Origin: an uncultured Eubacterium sp.
GTDB lineage: Bacteria > Bacillota > Clostridia > Lachnospirales > Lachnospiraceae
Assembly (NCBI GenBank): GCA_947384955.1
Contig: CANDJC010000001.1
Location: 62,001-126,000 of the forward strand
Length of the DNA stretch: 64,000 bases
Direction: 5' to 3'
Shown here: one piece after another, positions 19,178 to 28,007 of the stretch
Layout of the letters: each line of letters begins with the position of its first letter
Position numbering within the stretch: the first letter of the stretch is position 1
The notes under the pieces: model-generated
What the model was told of the DNA's origin: nothing
Databases searched by the model: none
The model's input: only the letters and a program-made list of their open reading frames with translations
Translations under genes and position numbers: made by a program

Positions 19178-20353
19178 ATGGTCAGAGATTGTAAAATAAT
19201 AAGAGATGAAGAACTCATATATAAGAAAAAATTTTTAATATGGGGCGCTGGAAAAGGTGGACAGGAGCTATTTGCAAAATTGCAGACAGAAACAGATAAT
19301 ATTGCATTTATAGATTCAGACAATACAAAATCTGGATATTATTGTGGAAAACCTGTTTATGGCCTGGAAAAGCTGCCTGATTATTTAAAGGATGATAATG
19401 CTGCAATTATCATATCGGTCCTCAGTATAGAGCTTCAAAAGGAAATATTAGATCAGCTTTTTTCTTTTGGGGGGGGGTTTTTGTGCGACGTTTACACAAA
19501 ATTTGCAGTCGAACTTGCTCTGAGTATATTGCAGGCAAAAAAGATAGAAAAGCAGAATGAAGAAATACAGATGCTTCATGCCAGACTTCAGCAGCAAGGT
19601 TCGGAAAACGGCAGCCTGAGATTTCGGCTGCACTTCATGGAACAGCTATTTACTGCAGAAATGTCAGAAAAAACGGTGTTTGTTTATTCAAGTAAAAAGG
19701 TTGCATCAAGCACAATATGTCTGAGTGCATGCAAGGCGGGCGTTTATGCTTTGCATACACATTTTTTTAGAGACAGAGAAACTGTAATTTCGATAGATGC
19801 AATCCGAATGTTTATAAAAAGAAAGCATGGAAAGATGATAACGCTTGTCAGGGATCCAATTGCTCGGCAGATTTCATTGATGTGGCATATTCTGGGTGAT
19901 AACGCACAGCATCTAATTGGCCGGTACGGGACTTTTGATAATATCGAAAAAATGTATTTATCTGTTACAAAAGAAGAAGATGAGTTTGCATGGTTTCAAA
20001 ATGAACTGGAGCAAGTAATTGGTATTTGTGTATTTGACTATCCATTTAACCGAGAATTAGGTTATTCTGTTATTGAAAAAGATGGTATATCGTTGCTTAT
20101 TTTAAAAATGGAAAAGCTTGCTTCTTTAGAAGGAGTGATTGCAGAATTTCTTCAAGAAGATAGCTTTAAGTTTTATAATGATAATGTAACAAAGAATAAG
20201 AAATATGCATTTGCATATCAGGAATACATGGAGCACGCAGTGATACCCGATGAATTGATAGAGCATTATTATCATGACAATGATTATATGAGACATTTTT
20301 ATACAGAAGATGAAATACAAGGATTTTACAAACGCTGGAAGTATTTGCGTTAA
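19178..20353 (+). CDS. Rossmann module plus sulfotransferase-like enzyme, phase-variable (ON)
   Basis: A 391-residue protein. Residues 1-110 are a Rossmann-like module ('FLIWGAGKGGQELFAKL', then an acidic stretch 'FIDSDNTKSG'). Residues 115-145 are a predicted coiled coil. The rest looks like a sulfotransferase fold: 'VFVYSSKKVASSTICLS' as the 5'-phosphate loop and 'MITLVRDPIARQISLMW' as the 3'-phosphate-binding stretch. It resembles capsular 'Cap_synth'-type proteins. A run of 9 G at 19470-19478 sits in the Rossmann module and the frame is open, so this copy is ON. First of three tandem paralogs (also 20391 and 21614). Confidence 0.72.
   Translation: MVRDCKIIRDEELIYKKKFLIWGAGKGGQELFAKLQTETDNIAFIDSDNTKSGYYCGKPVYGLEKLPDYLKDDNAAIIISVLSIELQKEILDQLFSFGGGFLCDVYTKFAVELALSILQAKKIEKQNEEIQMLHARLQQQGSENGSLRFRLHFMEQLFTAEMSEKTVFVYSSKKVASSTICLSACKAGVYALHTHFFRDRETVISIDAIRMFIKRKHGKMITLVRDPIARQISLMWHILGDNAQHLIGRYGTFDNIEKMYLSVTKEEDEFAWFQNELEQVIGICVFDYPFNRELGYSVIEKDGISLLILKMEKLASLEGVIAEFLQEDSFKFYNDNVTKNKKYAFAYQEYMEHAVIPDELIEHYYHDNDYMRHFYTEDEIQGFYKRWKYLR
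19470..19478 (+). repeat. Poly-G tract (9 G), in-frame state
   Basis: Nine G encode Gly-Gly-Gly after 'LFSF' in the Rossmann module. The paralog at 20391 has no such tract at this point. A gain or loss of one G would stop the protein before its transferase domain. Confidence 0.78.
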
Positions 20354-20390
20354 CCAGAGTGTCTGATAGGGATAGTTTGCGGGGGCAGAT

Positions 20391-21593
20391 ATGGTAAAAG
20401 ATTTGGAATTGATGAAAGATATTACTCCCTTATTTATAAAAAAGATAATAGTATGGGGAATTGGAAAAAACGGTCGTTCTATTATTAAGGAACTTAAAGC
20501 AATGGGAGCCGGAAAAGAAGGGATATTTCTTTGTGATTCAAATTGCGAATTATGGGGTGAAACAGTTATGGAGCATAAAATAATTTCACCAGACCAACTG
20601 AGGGAAGCTGTAGAAAAAGATAATTCAGATGAAATAGCGGTTATAGTTACGGTTCTTTCTATTCAGCTGCAAGATGAAATTATTGAGAGAATTCATGAGA
20701 TATTTGGTACATCTGTTGATATTTATACCGAATATGGATTTACCTGGGGGACATTTTATGATATAAAGAATGCTTTTACTGACAGCTCATACAAAAATAA
20801 AAAGTTAAAGGAGCATGAAGAAAGCAGATGCACATCATTTCAGCAAAGATTAAGTCAGGTAAGAGAAGATGTATTTCGATATTTTACATTTCTTCCATTG
20901 CATAATAATGAAATCATACTTGTTTATCAGCCTGGGAAAGTGGCTTCAACGTCGCTTTACAAAAGTATACAAAATTATGGTTATCATGTTTTGCATTGTC
21001 ACGAACTTGATAAAATTGGAAGCAGTGATGACGACCTGTACAGGCTGCTGAATCTGTATTCGGGAAAAATAATCAGTCTTGTAAGGGAACCAATTGCAAG
21101 GCGTATCTCAGAAATGTGGCAGGGAATTCCATATGCGGACCGATATGTTTCCAGAGCTGATTTTTACGATGTGGAAAATTATTATTTTAACGAAGGAATT
21201 CAGGGGGCCTTATCGGAGTTTGAGTGGTTTGATACGCAGCTGAAAAAATTGTTTCGGATAGATGTATATGCGCATCCTTTTGATAGAGAAAAAGGGTATA
21301 CAATTATAAAGCAAGGCCGTATAGAACTTTTATTGCTTAAGGTGGAAAAATTGAATGAACTGAATGATGTGGTAGGGAAATTTTTAGACATTGACCAGTT
21401 TCATTTATGTAATGATAATGTAGGAAGAAAAAAGCCATACCGGTATGCACTTCAGGAGTATAAAGAAAATTTTACTATTTCTCGGGAGATGTTAGAAAGC
21501 ATATATGAAAATAAATATGTAAAACATTTTTATTCAGAACAGGAGCGAGCAGAGTTTTATCAAAAATGGACAAATAAAGGATTGCTGATGTGA
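20391..21593 (+). CDS. Rossmann module plus sulfotransferase-like enzyme
   Basis: A 400-residue paralog of the gene at 19178 with a start shared with the copy at 21614 ('MVKDLEL'). The Rossmann part has 'IIVWGIGKNGRSIIKEL' and 'FLCDSNCELWGE'. The transferase part has 'LVYQPGKVASTSLYKSI' and 'IISLVREPIARRISEMW', both expected nucleotide-binding stretches of the sulfotransferase fold. No long G run is present, so this member should be constitutively made if transcribed. Acceptor and donor unknown; the 3'-phosphate motif allows PAPS or a similar 3'-phosphonucleotide. Confidence 0.75.
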   Translation: MVKDLELMKDITPLFIKKIIVWGIGKNGRSIIKELKAMGAGKEGIFLCDSNCELWGETVMEHKIISPDQLREAVEKDNSDEIAVIVTVLSIQLQDEIIERIHEIFGTSVDIYTEYGFTWGTFYDIKNAFTDSSYKNKKLKEHEESRCTSFQQRLSQVREDVFRYFTFLPLHNNEIILVYQPGKVASTSLYKSIQNYGYHVLHCHELDKIGSSDDDLYRLLNLYSGKIISLVREPIARRISEMWQGIPYADRYVSRADFYDVENYYFNEGIQGALSEFEWFDTQLKKLFRIDVYAHPFDREKGYTIIKQGRIELLLLKVEKLNELNDVVGKFLDIDQFHLCNDNVGRKKPYRYALQEYKENFTISREMLESIYENKYVKHFYSEQERAEFYQKWTNKGLLM

Positions 21594-21613
21594 TACTTGA
21601 CAGGAGAAAATGT

Positions 21614-22808
21614 ATGGTAAAAGATTTAGAATTGATACAGGATATTACACCGTTGTTTGCCAGAAAATCTGTTATATGGGGAATTGGGAAAAACGGGCGA
21701 AAGCTGCTTGAAGAAATGCTGGATATGGACGCAGGAAAGAAAGGGATATATTTATGCGATACTGACAGCAGACGATGGGGAGAAGATATCGGCGGCATGA
21801 AAATTTTATCGCCGGATGTTTTAAGTGAGAAGATAGCAGAAGCAGAATTAAAAGATATAAATATTTTAATACCCGTTTTGTCCATACAGGTGCAGGATGA
21901 AATTATAAAAAACATCAAAAATCTGTGTGTGGGGGGGTATATACAAATATTTATACCTGGTACGCTATAGACCGGGGAGTTTATTTAAATATAAAAAATC
22001 CGCTTGTAAACAGCAGATACCGAAGAAAAAAATTATTAGAATATTTAGAAAGCAAAAAGCGTTTGAACGAACAGTCAGTCAATAAGATACATGTATTAAA
22101 TTACTTTGCATTTCTGCCATTACATAATGATGAAGTAATAATAATACACTCCATGGGAAAAACAGGCTCTTCATTTATATATAGAAGCATTCAGGATTAC
22201 GGAAGAAATGTTTTGCACTGCCATGTACTTAGCAGTCTGGGAGAGCATGCGGATGATGTATACAATCTTTTAAATGCCAAATCAGCAAAAATAATCTCTT
22301 TTATCAGAGATCCTGTGACAAGGCAGATTTCTGCAATGTGGCAGAATTTTTGGAATATGGAACGTTATAGTGACGAGGCTGAATTTACTGAAATAGAGAA
22401 CTATTACTTTGAAAAAGGAAATATAGAAAAAATTTTCAACTGGTTTGAATGGGAAGTAAAGAATGTTTTGAAAATAGATGTATTGGCGCATCCATTTGAT
22501 CAGGAAAAAGGATACAGTATAATCAAACAGGAAAACATTGAATTTTTAATAATGCGGACAGACAAATTGAATGATTTAGAGCAGATTGTAGGAGAGTTTC
22601 TTGGCATAAATCACGGCAAGCGAATAGCGGAAAGGAAAAACCGTATCGGTTTGCCATGCAGGCATATAAAGAGAGCTTTGCTATTTCTCGGAAAGAATTA
22701 GAGGATATTTATAAAAAGAATGAATATGTGAGACATTTTTATTCGGAGCAAGAGCGGGAGCAGTTGTATCAGAAATGGATGAAATGTGCAGAAAACGATA
22801 TGGTATAA
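21614..22808 (+). pseudogene. Third sulfotransferase-like paralog, OFF at poly-G and with a second frameshift
   Basis: ATG 21614 follows CAGGAG and starts 'MVKDLEL' as in the paralog at 20391. A run of 7 G at 21931-21937 shifts the frame to an early stop at 21968; 8 G would continue into 'IYTWYAIDRG', which lines up with 'IYTEYGFTWG' of the paralog. The second half holds 'IIHSMGKTGSSFIYRSI' and 'IISFIRDPVTRQISAMW'. Near 22620-22640 about 10 bases are missing relative to the paralog. The true end ('KPYRFAMQAYKES' up to 22808) is therefore in another frame, and the ON form would still have an altered C-terminus. It is probably nonfunctional now, or makes a shortened protein. Confidence 0.7.
21931..21937 (+). 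repeat. Poly-G tract (7 G), out-of-frame state
   Basis: Seven G after TGTGT in the Rossmann module of the third paralog. One more G would restore the frame shared with the paralog at 20391. Confidence 0.72.
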
Positions 22809-22832
22809 CAGATAAGAGGGGTGAAGATTATT

Positions 22833-24011
22833 GTGCAGAAACTTTTATATGCAATGGCTGGGTATAGCTGCAGAGAAAATCCGATATGGATTATATGGGG
22901 AGCCGGATGCCGGGGAATGGCTTTACTAAAGTATTTAAAGAAATTAGAATCTCAAACGATTTATTTTGCTGATAATGATGAAAAAAAGCAAGGAAAAAAG
23001 ATAGGGGGAATCCTTTGTATACCCAGAAGTGAAGCTGAGAAGATAGCCGGACACAGCATTATTCTTGCATCGCCGTATAGGGATACTGCTTTATATGATG
23101 ATTTGAGAAGCGCCTTTCCTTATGTCATACAGGATGTGGTGCTTGAAATCCTTGATTTTTATCCGCAGGCACATGGATTTCAGAAATTTGTTCCTTTGGG
23201 TCATTTCTTTAGTCAGTATCCAGATATGGATGAGATAGAAAGAAAACATGAGATGTTGTACCAACTGGACAAAGAGATAAAAGATATAAATTTTCATATA
23301 GAAACGCAGATGAATCTATTAGAAAGAATGAAAGAACTGCTGGCAGATAAGCCGGAGTGGACAGGGAAAGATAAATATGTGGAAAGCATTTACCGATATC
23401 AAACAGATGCGACCGCTTTTTGTCTTCCTGATGCAGTATGTCTGCACTGCATGTTAAGGATTTTAAAACCGGGCAGAATTATAGAAGTTGGTTCTGGATG
23501 GTCTTCAGCGGTTACTTTAGATACAAATGAATTTTATTCCAATAACGAAATAAAAATATCATTTATAGAACCTTATCCTGATACACTAAACCGGATATTA
23601 AAACCGGAAGACAAATTTGAAATGAAGTGCTGTGGTTTAGAAGAAGTAGAACTTTCCTATTTTGAGCAATTAGAAAAAGGTGATGTTTTATTTATTGATT
23701 CAACTCATGTATCAAAAATAGGTTCGGATGTGAATTATCTTTTCTTTGAGATTCTGCCACGGTTAAAAAGGGGAGTGTTTGTTCATTTTCATGATATATT
23801 TTATCCTTTTGAGTATCCTTATAACTGGATTAAAAAAGAAGGCTGGATATGGAATGAACTATATATGCTGCGGACATTTCTAATGAATAATAAAGATTAT
23901 AAAATGATATTTTTCTTTGATTATTTAGTAAAAGCGTATCCGGATAAAGTACAGGATTGTCTTCATATGAAGAATCCTTCTGGAGGCAGTTTCTGGCTGG
24001 AAAAAGTGTGA
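22833..24011 (+). CDS. Rossmann module plus class I SAM methyltransferase
   Basis: A 392-residue protein. GTG 22833 is chosen because GAGGGG lies at normal distance; GTG 22821 abuts that site. Residues 15-95 are the island's Rossmann module ('IWIIWGAGCRGMALLKYL', 'YFADNDEKKQGK'). The methyltransferase part follows, with SAM motif 'IIEVGSGWSSAVTLD', acidic strand 'ISFIEPYPD', 'DVLFIDSTHVSKIGSD' and 'FVHFHDIFYPFEYP', a Methyltransf_24-like pattern seen in sugar O-methyltransferases. Its stop overlaps the next start. Paralog of the gene at 28008. Confidence 0.8.
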   Translation: MQKLLYAMAGYSCRENPIWIIWGAGCRGMALLKYLKKLESQTIYFADNDEKKQGKKIGGILCIPRSEAEKIAGHSIILASPYRDTALYDDLRSAFPYVIQDVVLEILDFYPQAHGFQKFVPLGHFFSQYPDMDEIERKHEMLYQLDKEIKDINFHIETQMNLLERMKELLADKPEWTGKDKYVESIYRYQTDATAFCLPDAVCLHCMLRILKPGRIIEVGSGWSSAVTLDTNEFYSNNEIKISFIEPYPDTLNRILKPEDKFEMKCCGLEEVELSYFEQLEKGDVLFIDSTHVSKIGSDVNYLFFEILPRLKRGVFVHFHDIFYPFEYPYNWIKKEGWIWNELYMLRTFLMNNKDYKMIFFFDYLVKAYPDKVQDCLHMKNPSGGSFWLEKV

Positions 24012-25432
24012 TGAAATATATAGATAGATATGTGATACCTGTAGTATGGGGATTGGATTCGAAATATGTGCTCCAGGCATTTGTAGTAATGAGGGCTATA
24101 CTGGAAAATTCATCGCAGGAGTACAAATTTTTCTTGCTAACTGCAGATAATATAAAAAATAAAGTGAAAGAATATACGTCTGTCTTACAAAAAAAGTACA
24201 GCCATTTTGAAGTCTTTGTAAGAAAGATTGACGCAAGTATTTTTTCAAATGCTCGTATTTACAATAAACATCTGTCGAAGGCGGCTTATTTCAGGCTTTT
24301 AATTTCTGAAATAATCATGGAATATGATAAATGTATTTATCTGGATTGTGACTTGATAGTATATGGTGACTTAAAAGAAGTATTTGAGATTGAATTAGAG
24401 GATAATTATCTTGCAGGAATAAAGGATTGTCATATTGCGGAGGATACGCCATACCAACACGAGCACCAGAAAATCATAGGACTGCCATCACGTGACAAAT
24501 ATGTTAATTCTGGAGTCCTGTTATTAAATTTGAAAAAAATAAGAAAGAATCACCTTATCAACAGTTTTATGAAGCAGCTGGAAAAAGAAAACTGGTATGA
24601 GGATCAAGATGTACTGAACCGATGCTGCTATCCGTTTATAAAGCTGCTGCCGTTAAAATACAACCTGTTTCATTTCTATCTTGGGAAAAATATAAAACAT
24701 TTATATAAGTTGCCATATAGTGAAGAAGACTTTGATTTTGACCATCCATTTATTTTGCATATGGGAAGCATTTACAAGCCGTGGAATAGCTATGCAATAA
24801 AGGGAAGCAGCGAGTGGTGGCAGCTTGCAGAAATATTCCATGAATGTCAAGAATATCAGTATTGTAAACAAAAATGTCAGGAAGAAGCATCACACAATGA
24901 AATACAGGAATTAATAAGGAAAGCAGAAAAAAGCAGACAGGTTGTGATTTGGGGATATACGTCAAATGGAAAGCAGTTATGTGACATTTTTTTGGAATAT
25001 CAGCTGAATAATATTACAGCAATTGCAGACAATAATGAAAATTTATGGGGAATTGAATATCATGGAATACCAGTTCAGGGACTGTCCTCCATAAAAGATA
25101 AAATGGATGATATTTTGTGGATTATTACATGTAGAAAGGCATATGAGGAAGTTGCCAGGCAGTTGAAATCATGCGGGATAAAAGATGCGGATATGTTTCA
25201 TTACGTGAATCGCCATGAAGAGCGAATGTATCTGCTTTCTTTGCAGGAAAGTGCGTATGAGAAGGAAATTGGCTATATTGCAGATATTGAATATGTGAGT
25301 CAGATACCTGATGCAGATAAAAGGAAACAGTATATCAATCGGATTATAAAGTATCCAGATGAATATTCGGAGGAATATGAATATCTGAGTAAGAAATATT
25401 TATTTCAGTATTGGATTGGAACACCCGATTAG
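24011..25432 (+). CDS. GT8-family glycosyltransferase with C-terminal Rossmann module
   Basis: A 473-residue protein whose ATG overlaps the previous stop (TGATG). The first 300 residues are a GT8 enzyme: 'YVLQAFVVMRAIL', the metal-binding 'YLDCDLIVYGD' near residue 115, 'YVNSGVLLLNLKK' and 'FILHMGSIYKPW'. Known GT8 members use UDP-glucose or UDP-galactose. Residues 310-400 are the recurring Rossmann module ('QVVIWGYTSNGKQLCDIF', 'AIADNNENLWG'). The gene lies between a methyltransferase and a GT2 gene carrying the same appendage. Confidence 0.85.
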   Translation: MKYIDRYVIPVVWGLDSKYVLQAFVVMRAILENSSQEYKFFLLTADNIKNKVKEYTSVLQKKYSHFEVFVRKIDASIFSNARIYNKHLSKAAYFRLLISEIIMEYDKCIYLDCDLIVYGDLKEVFEIELEDNYLAGIKDCHIAEDTPYQHEHQKIIGLPSRDKYVNSGVLLLNLKKIRKNHLINSFMKQLEKENWYEDQDVLNRCCYPFIKLLPLKYNLFHFYLGKNIKHLYKLPYSEEDFDFDHPFILHMGSIYKPWNSYAIKGSSEWWQLAEIFHECQEYQYCKQKCQEEASHNEIQELIRKAEKSRQVVIWGYTSNGKQLCDIFLEYQLNNITAIADNNENLWGIEYHGIPVQGLSSIKDKMDDILWIITCRKAYEEVARQLKSCGIKDADMFHYVNRHEERMYLLSLQESAYEKEIGYIADIEYVSQIPDADKRKQYINRIIKYPDEYSEEYEYLSKKYLFQYWIGTPD

Positions 25433-25462
25433 ATAAGGTACTGGGTTAGCAGGGAGCAAAAG

Positions 25463-26563
25463 ATGAAAATTACGGTTATTACAGTCTGCCTGAACAGTGC
25501 AGACACAATTGAAAAGACAATTCAAAGTGTTATAGCGCAAGATTACCATTCATTAGAGTATATTGTGATAGATGGTGGCTCAACAGACGGAACGCTTGCG
25601 ATACTGGATAAATATCGGGACTATATTGACATAAAAGTTAGCGAGCCTGACAATGGTATATTTGATGCCATGAATAAAGGAATAGGAATGGCCACAGGTG
25701 ATGTCATTGCAATTTTGAATAGTGACGACTGGTATGAAAAAGATGCGCTTAAAATGGTTGAAAACGCATTTCTGGAATCTGGGTGTGACTGTGTATGCTG
25801 TGATAATTACGTGGTAAGAAAAGATGGTAAGAAGGTCTATTATAATGGAACAGATATGCGGATAGATGATTTACATTATCGCATGATTTATTTTCATTCA
25901 GCAATCTTTTGCAAGAGGCAGTATTTTAGAAAAAGCGGAAATTTTGACCTTACATATAAAATGGCCGCTGATTATGACTGGTTTTTAAGAGTGACTGAAC
26001 AGAAAGCAAAGATGTATCTGCTGCATCGTCCGGTATTCACGTTCAGCTACGGCGGTATCAGCAGTGTATATGAGACGGAATGTGCTGCAGAAGCAAGACT
26101 GGCAGCTTCCAGACACCTTTCAGAAGATAAGAAAGAGTATCAGGAAAAAATCGATAACCGGTTTTATGATATATTGATTCGCAATGCGGATAGAAAATGT
26201 GTTTATGGTTATTTAGCAGAGATTCTTGGCAAACACCGGGAAAATATAATCTGGGGTGCCGGAGTCAGAGGGATACAGTGTTTTGACTGGTTTCAAAAAA
26301 TTGGGATAGGAGTCTGTGCGGTCATAGACAGTCATTCATTACGCTGGGGGGAACGGATACAGGGAGCTGAAATCAGTCCGCCTGGTATACTGAGAAATAA
26401 AATATGCAATCTCATTATTACACCAGACAGCTATGCCAGCGATATTCGGGATATGGCGTTACAGGTAGGGGCAGAGGAGATTCGTATTTTTGAATTAAAG
26501 AAACTATGCAGGACACTGGCACAAAAGCTGGAGATAAGTATTTCTAGCAGAGGAATGAAATAA
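25463..26563 (+). CDS. GT2-family glycosyltransferase with C-terminal Rossmann module
   Basis: A 366-residue protein. The GT-A domain has 'ITVITVCLNSADTIEKTIQS', 'VIDGGSTDGTLAIL', the DxD-type 'LNSDDWYEKDAL' near residue 90 and 'MAADYDWFLRV', as in WcaA/WfgS-like inverting transferases. From residue 262 the Rossmann module begins ('NIIWGAGVRGIQCFDWF', 'VIDSHSLRWGERIQG'). Six G occur at 26346-26351 within the Trp-Gly-Glu codons in frame, too short to call a switch. RBS GGGAG before ATG. Confidence 0.85.
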   Translation: MKITVITVCLNSADTIEKTIQSVIAQDYHSLEYIVIDGGSTDGTLAILDKYRDYIDIKVSEPDNGIFDAMNKGIGMATGDVIAILNSDDWYEKDALKMVENAFLESGCDCVCCDNYVVRKDGKKVYYNGTDMRIDDLHYRMIYFHSAIFCKRQYFRKSGNFDLTYKMAADYDWFLRVTEQKAKMYLLHRPVFTFSYGGISSVYETECAAEARLAASRHLSEDKKEYQEKIDNRFYDILIRNADRKCVYGYLAEILGKHRENIIWGAGVRGIQCFDWFQKIGIGVCAVIDSHSLRWGERIQGAEISPPGILRNKICNLIITPDSYASDIRDMALQVGAEEIRIFELKKLCRTLAQKLEISISSRGMK

Positions 26564-26584
26564 ATGCAGAAATGAGACAGACAT

Positions 26585-27478
26585 ATGCAGAAGAAAGTCG
26601 GAGTTGTATTAGTAAATTATAATGGTGAAAAATATATAACAGACTGTATAAATAGTTTGCTTGTTCAGACTTATACAGCCGTCCGTATCCTGATTTGGGA
26701 TAATCATTCCAGTGACGGTTCCGTATCGCTTATTAAAAAGAAATATCCTGAAATTGAACTGGTTGAAAGTTCGTGTAATTATGGATTTGCAAAAGCAAAT
26801 AACCTGGCTGTAAAAAAGCTTTTAAGGCAAGGGGCAGATTATATTTTGTTATTAAATACAGATACTGCAGCAGACCCGTTTCTTATTGAGAAGCTATTAA
26901 AAAAAGCAGATGAAAATACAGTTACAACAGCTCATATCCATATGGGTAAGCATGGTGAAAAAATCTGGTATGCAGGGGGCATGCTGAAGTTTGAGACAGG
27001 CAGTGCAGAACATTTTACCAGTGGAAACTGTAAAGATGCGAAACAGGTATCATTTATCAGCGGGTGCTGTATGATGATTCACAGGGACATTATAAGAAAG
27101 CATGGATTATTTGATACGAATTATTTTTTATATTACGAAGATACAGATTTATGCATGAGATGGTATCTTGAAGGAGTGCGGATGTATTATGTGCCTGACG
27201 CAGTATTATGGCATAAAGTCGGAGGCAGCCATGGAAAAAGCGGAAATTTCTGGAAGAAATATTATATGGTATGCAACAGGCTGTATTTTGTAAACAAGTT
27301 TCATAACGATATGCAGATTAGTGTAGTAAGGGTAATTTGGAATATCATAAAGGAAGATATAATTTTTGCCAGGGAAAAAGATTTAACAATAATTGTTGCG
27401 GTATGTAAAGGAATTGCAGATTTTACACTGAAATATCTAAGAACAAATGCGATTAATAAAGAAAGGAAAAAATTATGA
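26585..27478 (+). CDS. GT2-family glycosyltransferase (rhamnosyltransferase-like)
   Basis: A 297-residue protein with 'VGVVLVNYNGEKYITDCI', 'IWDNHSSDGSVSLI', 'NYGFAKANNLAV' and 'YILLLNTDTAAD', the pattern of WbbL/RfbF-type enzymes that often move rhamnose. 'YYEDTDLCMRWYLEG' marks the catalytic base region. Unlike its neighbours it has no Rossmann appendage, but the very next gene is a free-standing one that overlaps its stop (ATGA). That suggests the two act together. Confidence 0.85.
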   Translation: MQKKVGVVLVNYNGEKYITDCINSLLVQTYTAVRILIWDNHSSDGSVSLIKKKYPEIELVESSCNYGFAKANNLAVKKLLRQGADYILLLNTDTAADPFLIEKLLKKADENTVTTAHIHMGKHGEKIWYAGGMLKFETGSAEHFTSGNCKDAKQVSFISGCCMMIHRDIIRKHGLFDTNYFLYYEDTDLCMRWYLEGVRMYYVPDAVLWHKVGGSHGKSGNFWKKYYMVCNRLYFVNKFHNDMQISVVRVIWNIIKEDIIFAREKDLTIIVAVCKGIADFTLKYLRTNAINKERKKL

Positions 27479-27966
27479 AAAAAGGAATTATTGGGCTTTT
27501 ATCATTACTTGCAGGAGCAGGAGCGGGAGCAGCAGTGGCAGGAAGAAATGGAGCAAAGAAAACAAAAACGGAAATGGATTATGCCAAAAAGCATTTAGAA
27601 CTGTTTCTTATGATGAATCAGTGGGTAAAAGTAAAACAGGAAGGTAAAAATCTGGCATCTTATTTCAAAAATAACGGATATAAAAAAATTGCGGTTTATG
27701 GCATGAGCTATGCAGGTGAAACGCTGATCAGTGAATTGCAGGGAACTGACATACAGGTCATGTATGGAATAGACAAAAAGGCAGATTCGATGTTTTCGGA
27801 AATAGAAATATATTCTATGTCTGAAGTTATGAATAAAGCGGAAATAGATGATGTAGATGCTATTGTGGTAACTGCCATCACATATTTTGATGAAATAGAG
27901 GAGAAATTAAGCACGAAGACATTATGCCCGATTGTTTCATTAGAGGATATCCTGCACGAAGTGTAA
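27475..27966 (+). CDS. Free-standing Rossmann module with N-terminal hydrophobic segment
   Basis: A 163-residue protein. Residues 1-25 are a short Gly/Ala-rich hydrophobic stretch that could be a membrane anchor or a signal sequence. Residues 60-160 are the recurring module ('KKIAVYGMSYAGETLISEL', 'VMYGIDKKADSMFSE', 'VDAIVVTAITYFDEI'). The start overlaps the stop of the GT2 gene before it, so translation is probably coupled. No catalytic domain is attached. It may serve the neighbouring GT2 enzyme in trans. Confidence 0.65.
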   Translation: MKKGIIGLLSLLAGAGAGAAVAGRNGAKKTKTEMDYAKKHLELFLMMNQWVKVKQEGKNLASYFKNNGYKKIAVYGMSYAGETLISELQGTDIQVMYGIDKKADSMFSEIEIYSMSEVMNKAEIDDVDAIVVTAITYFDEIEEKLSTKTLCPIVSLEDILHEV

Positions 27967-28007
27967 GCTGCCTGTAGAAAATTTATAGTGAGTGAGGGAG
28001 GCTGGTC

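Noticed and set aside
21475..21918. 147-codon minus-strand ORF
   Set aside because: Antisense to the 20391 and 21614 paralogs, with low-complexity Ser/Ile composition and no start signals.
26346..26351. Run of six G in the GT2 gene at 25463
   Set aside because: It is shorter than the other tracts, in frame, and encodes the normal Trp-Gly of the Rossmann module, so it is not counted as a switch.
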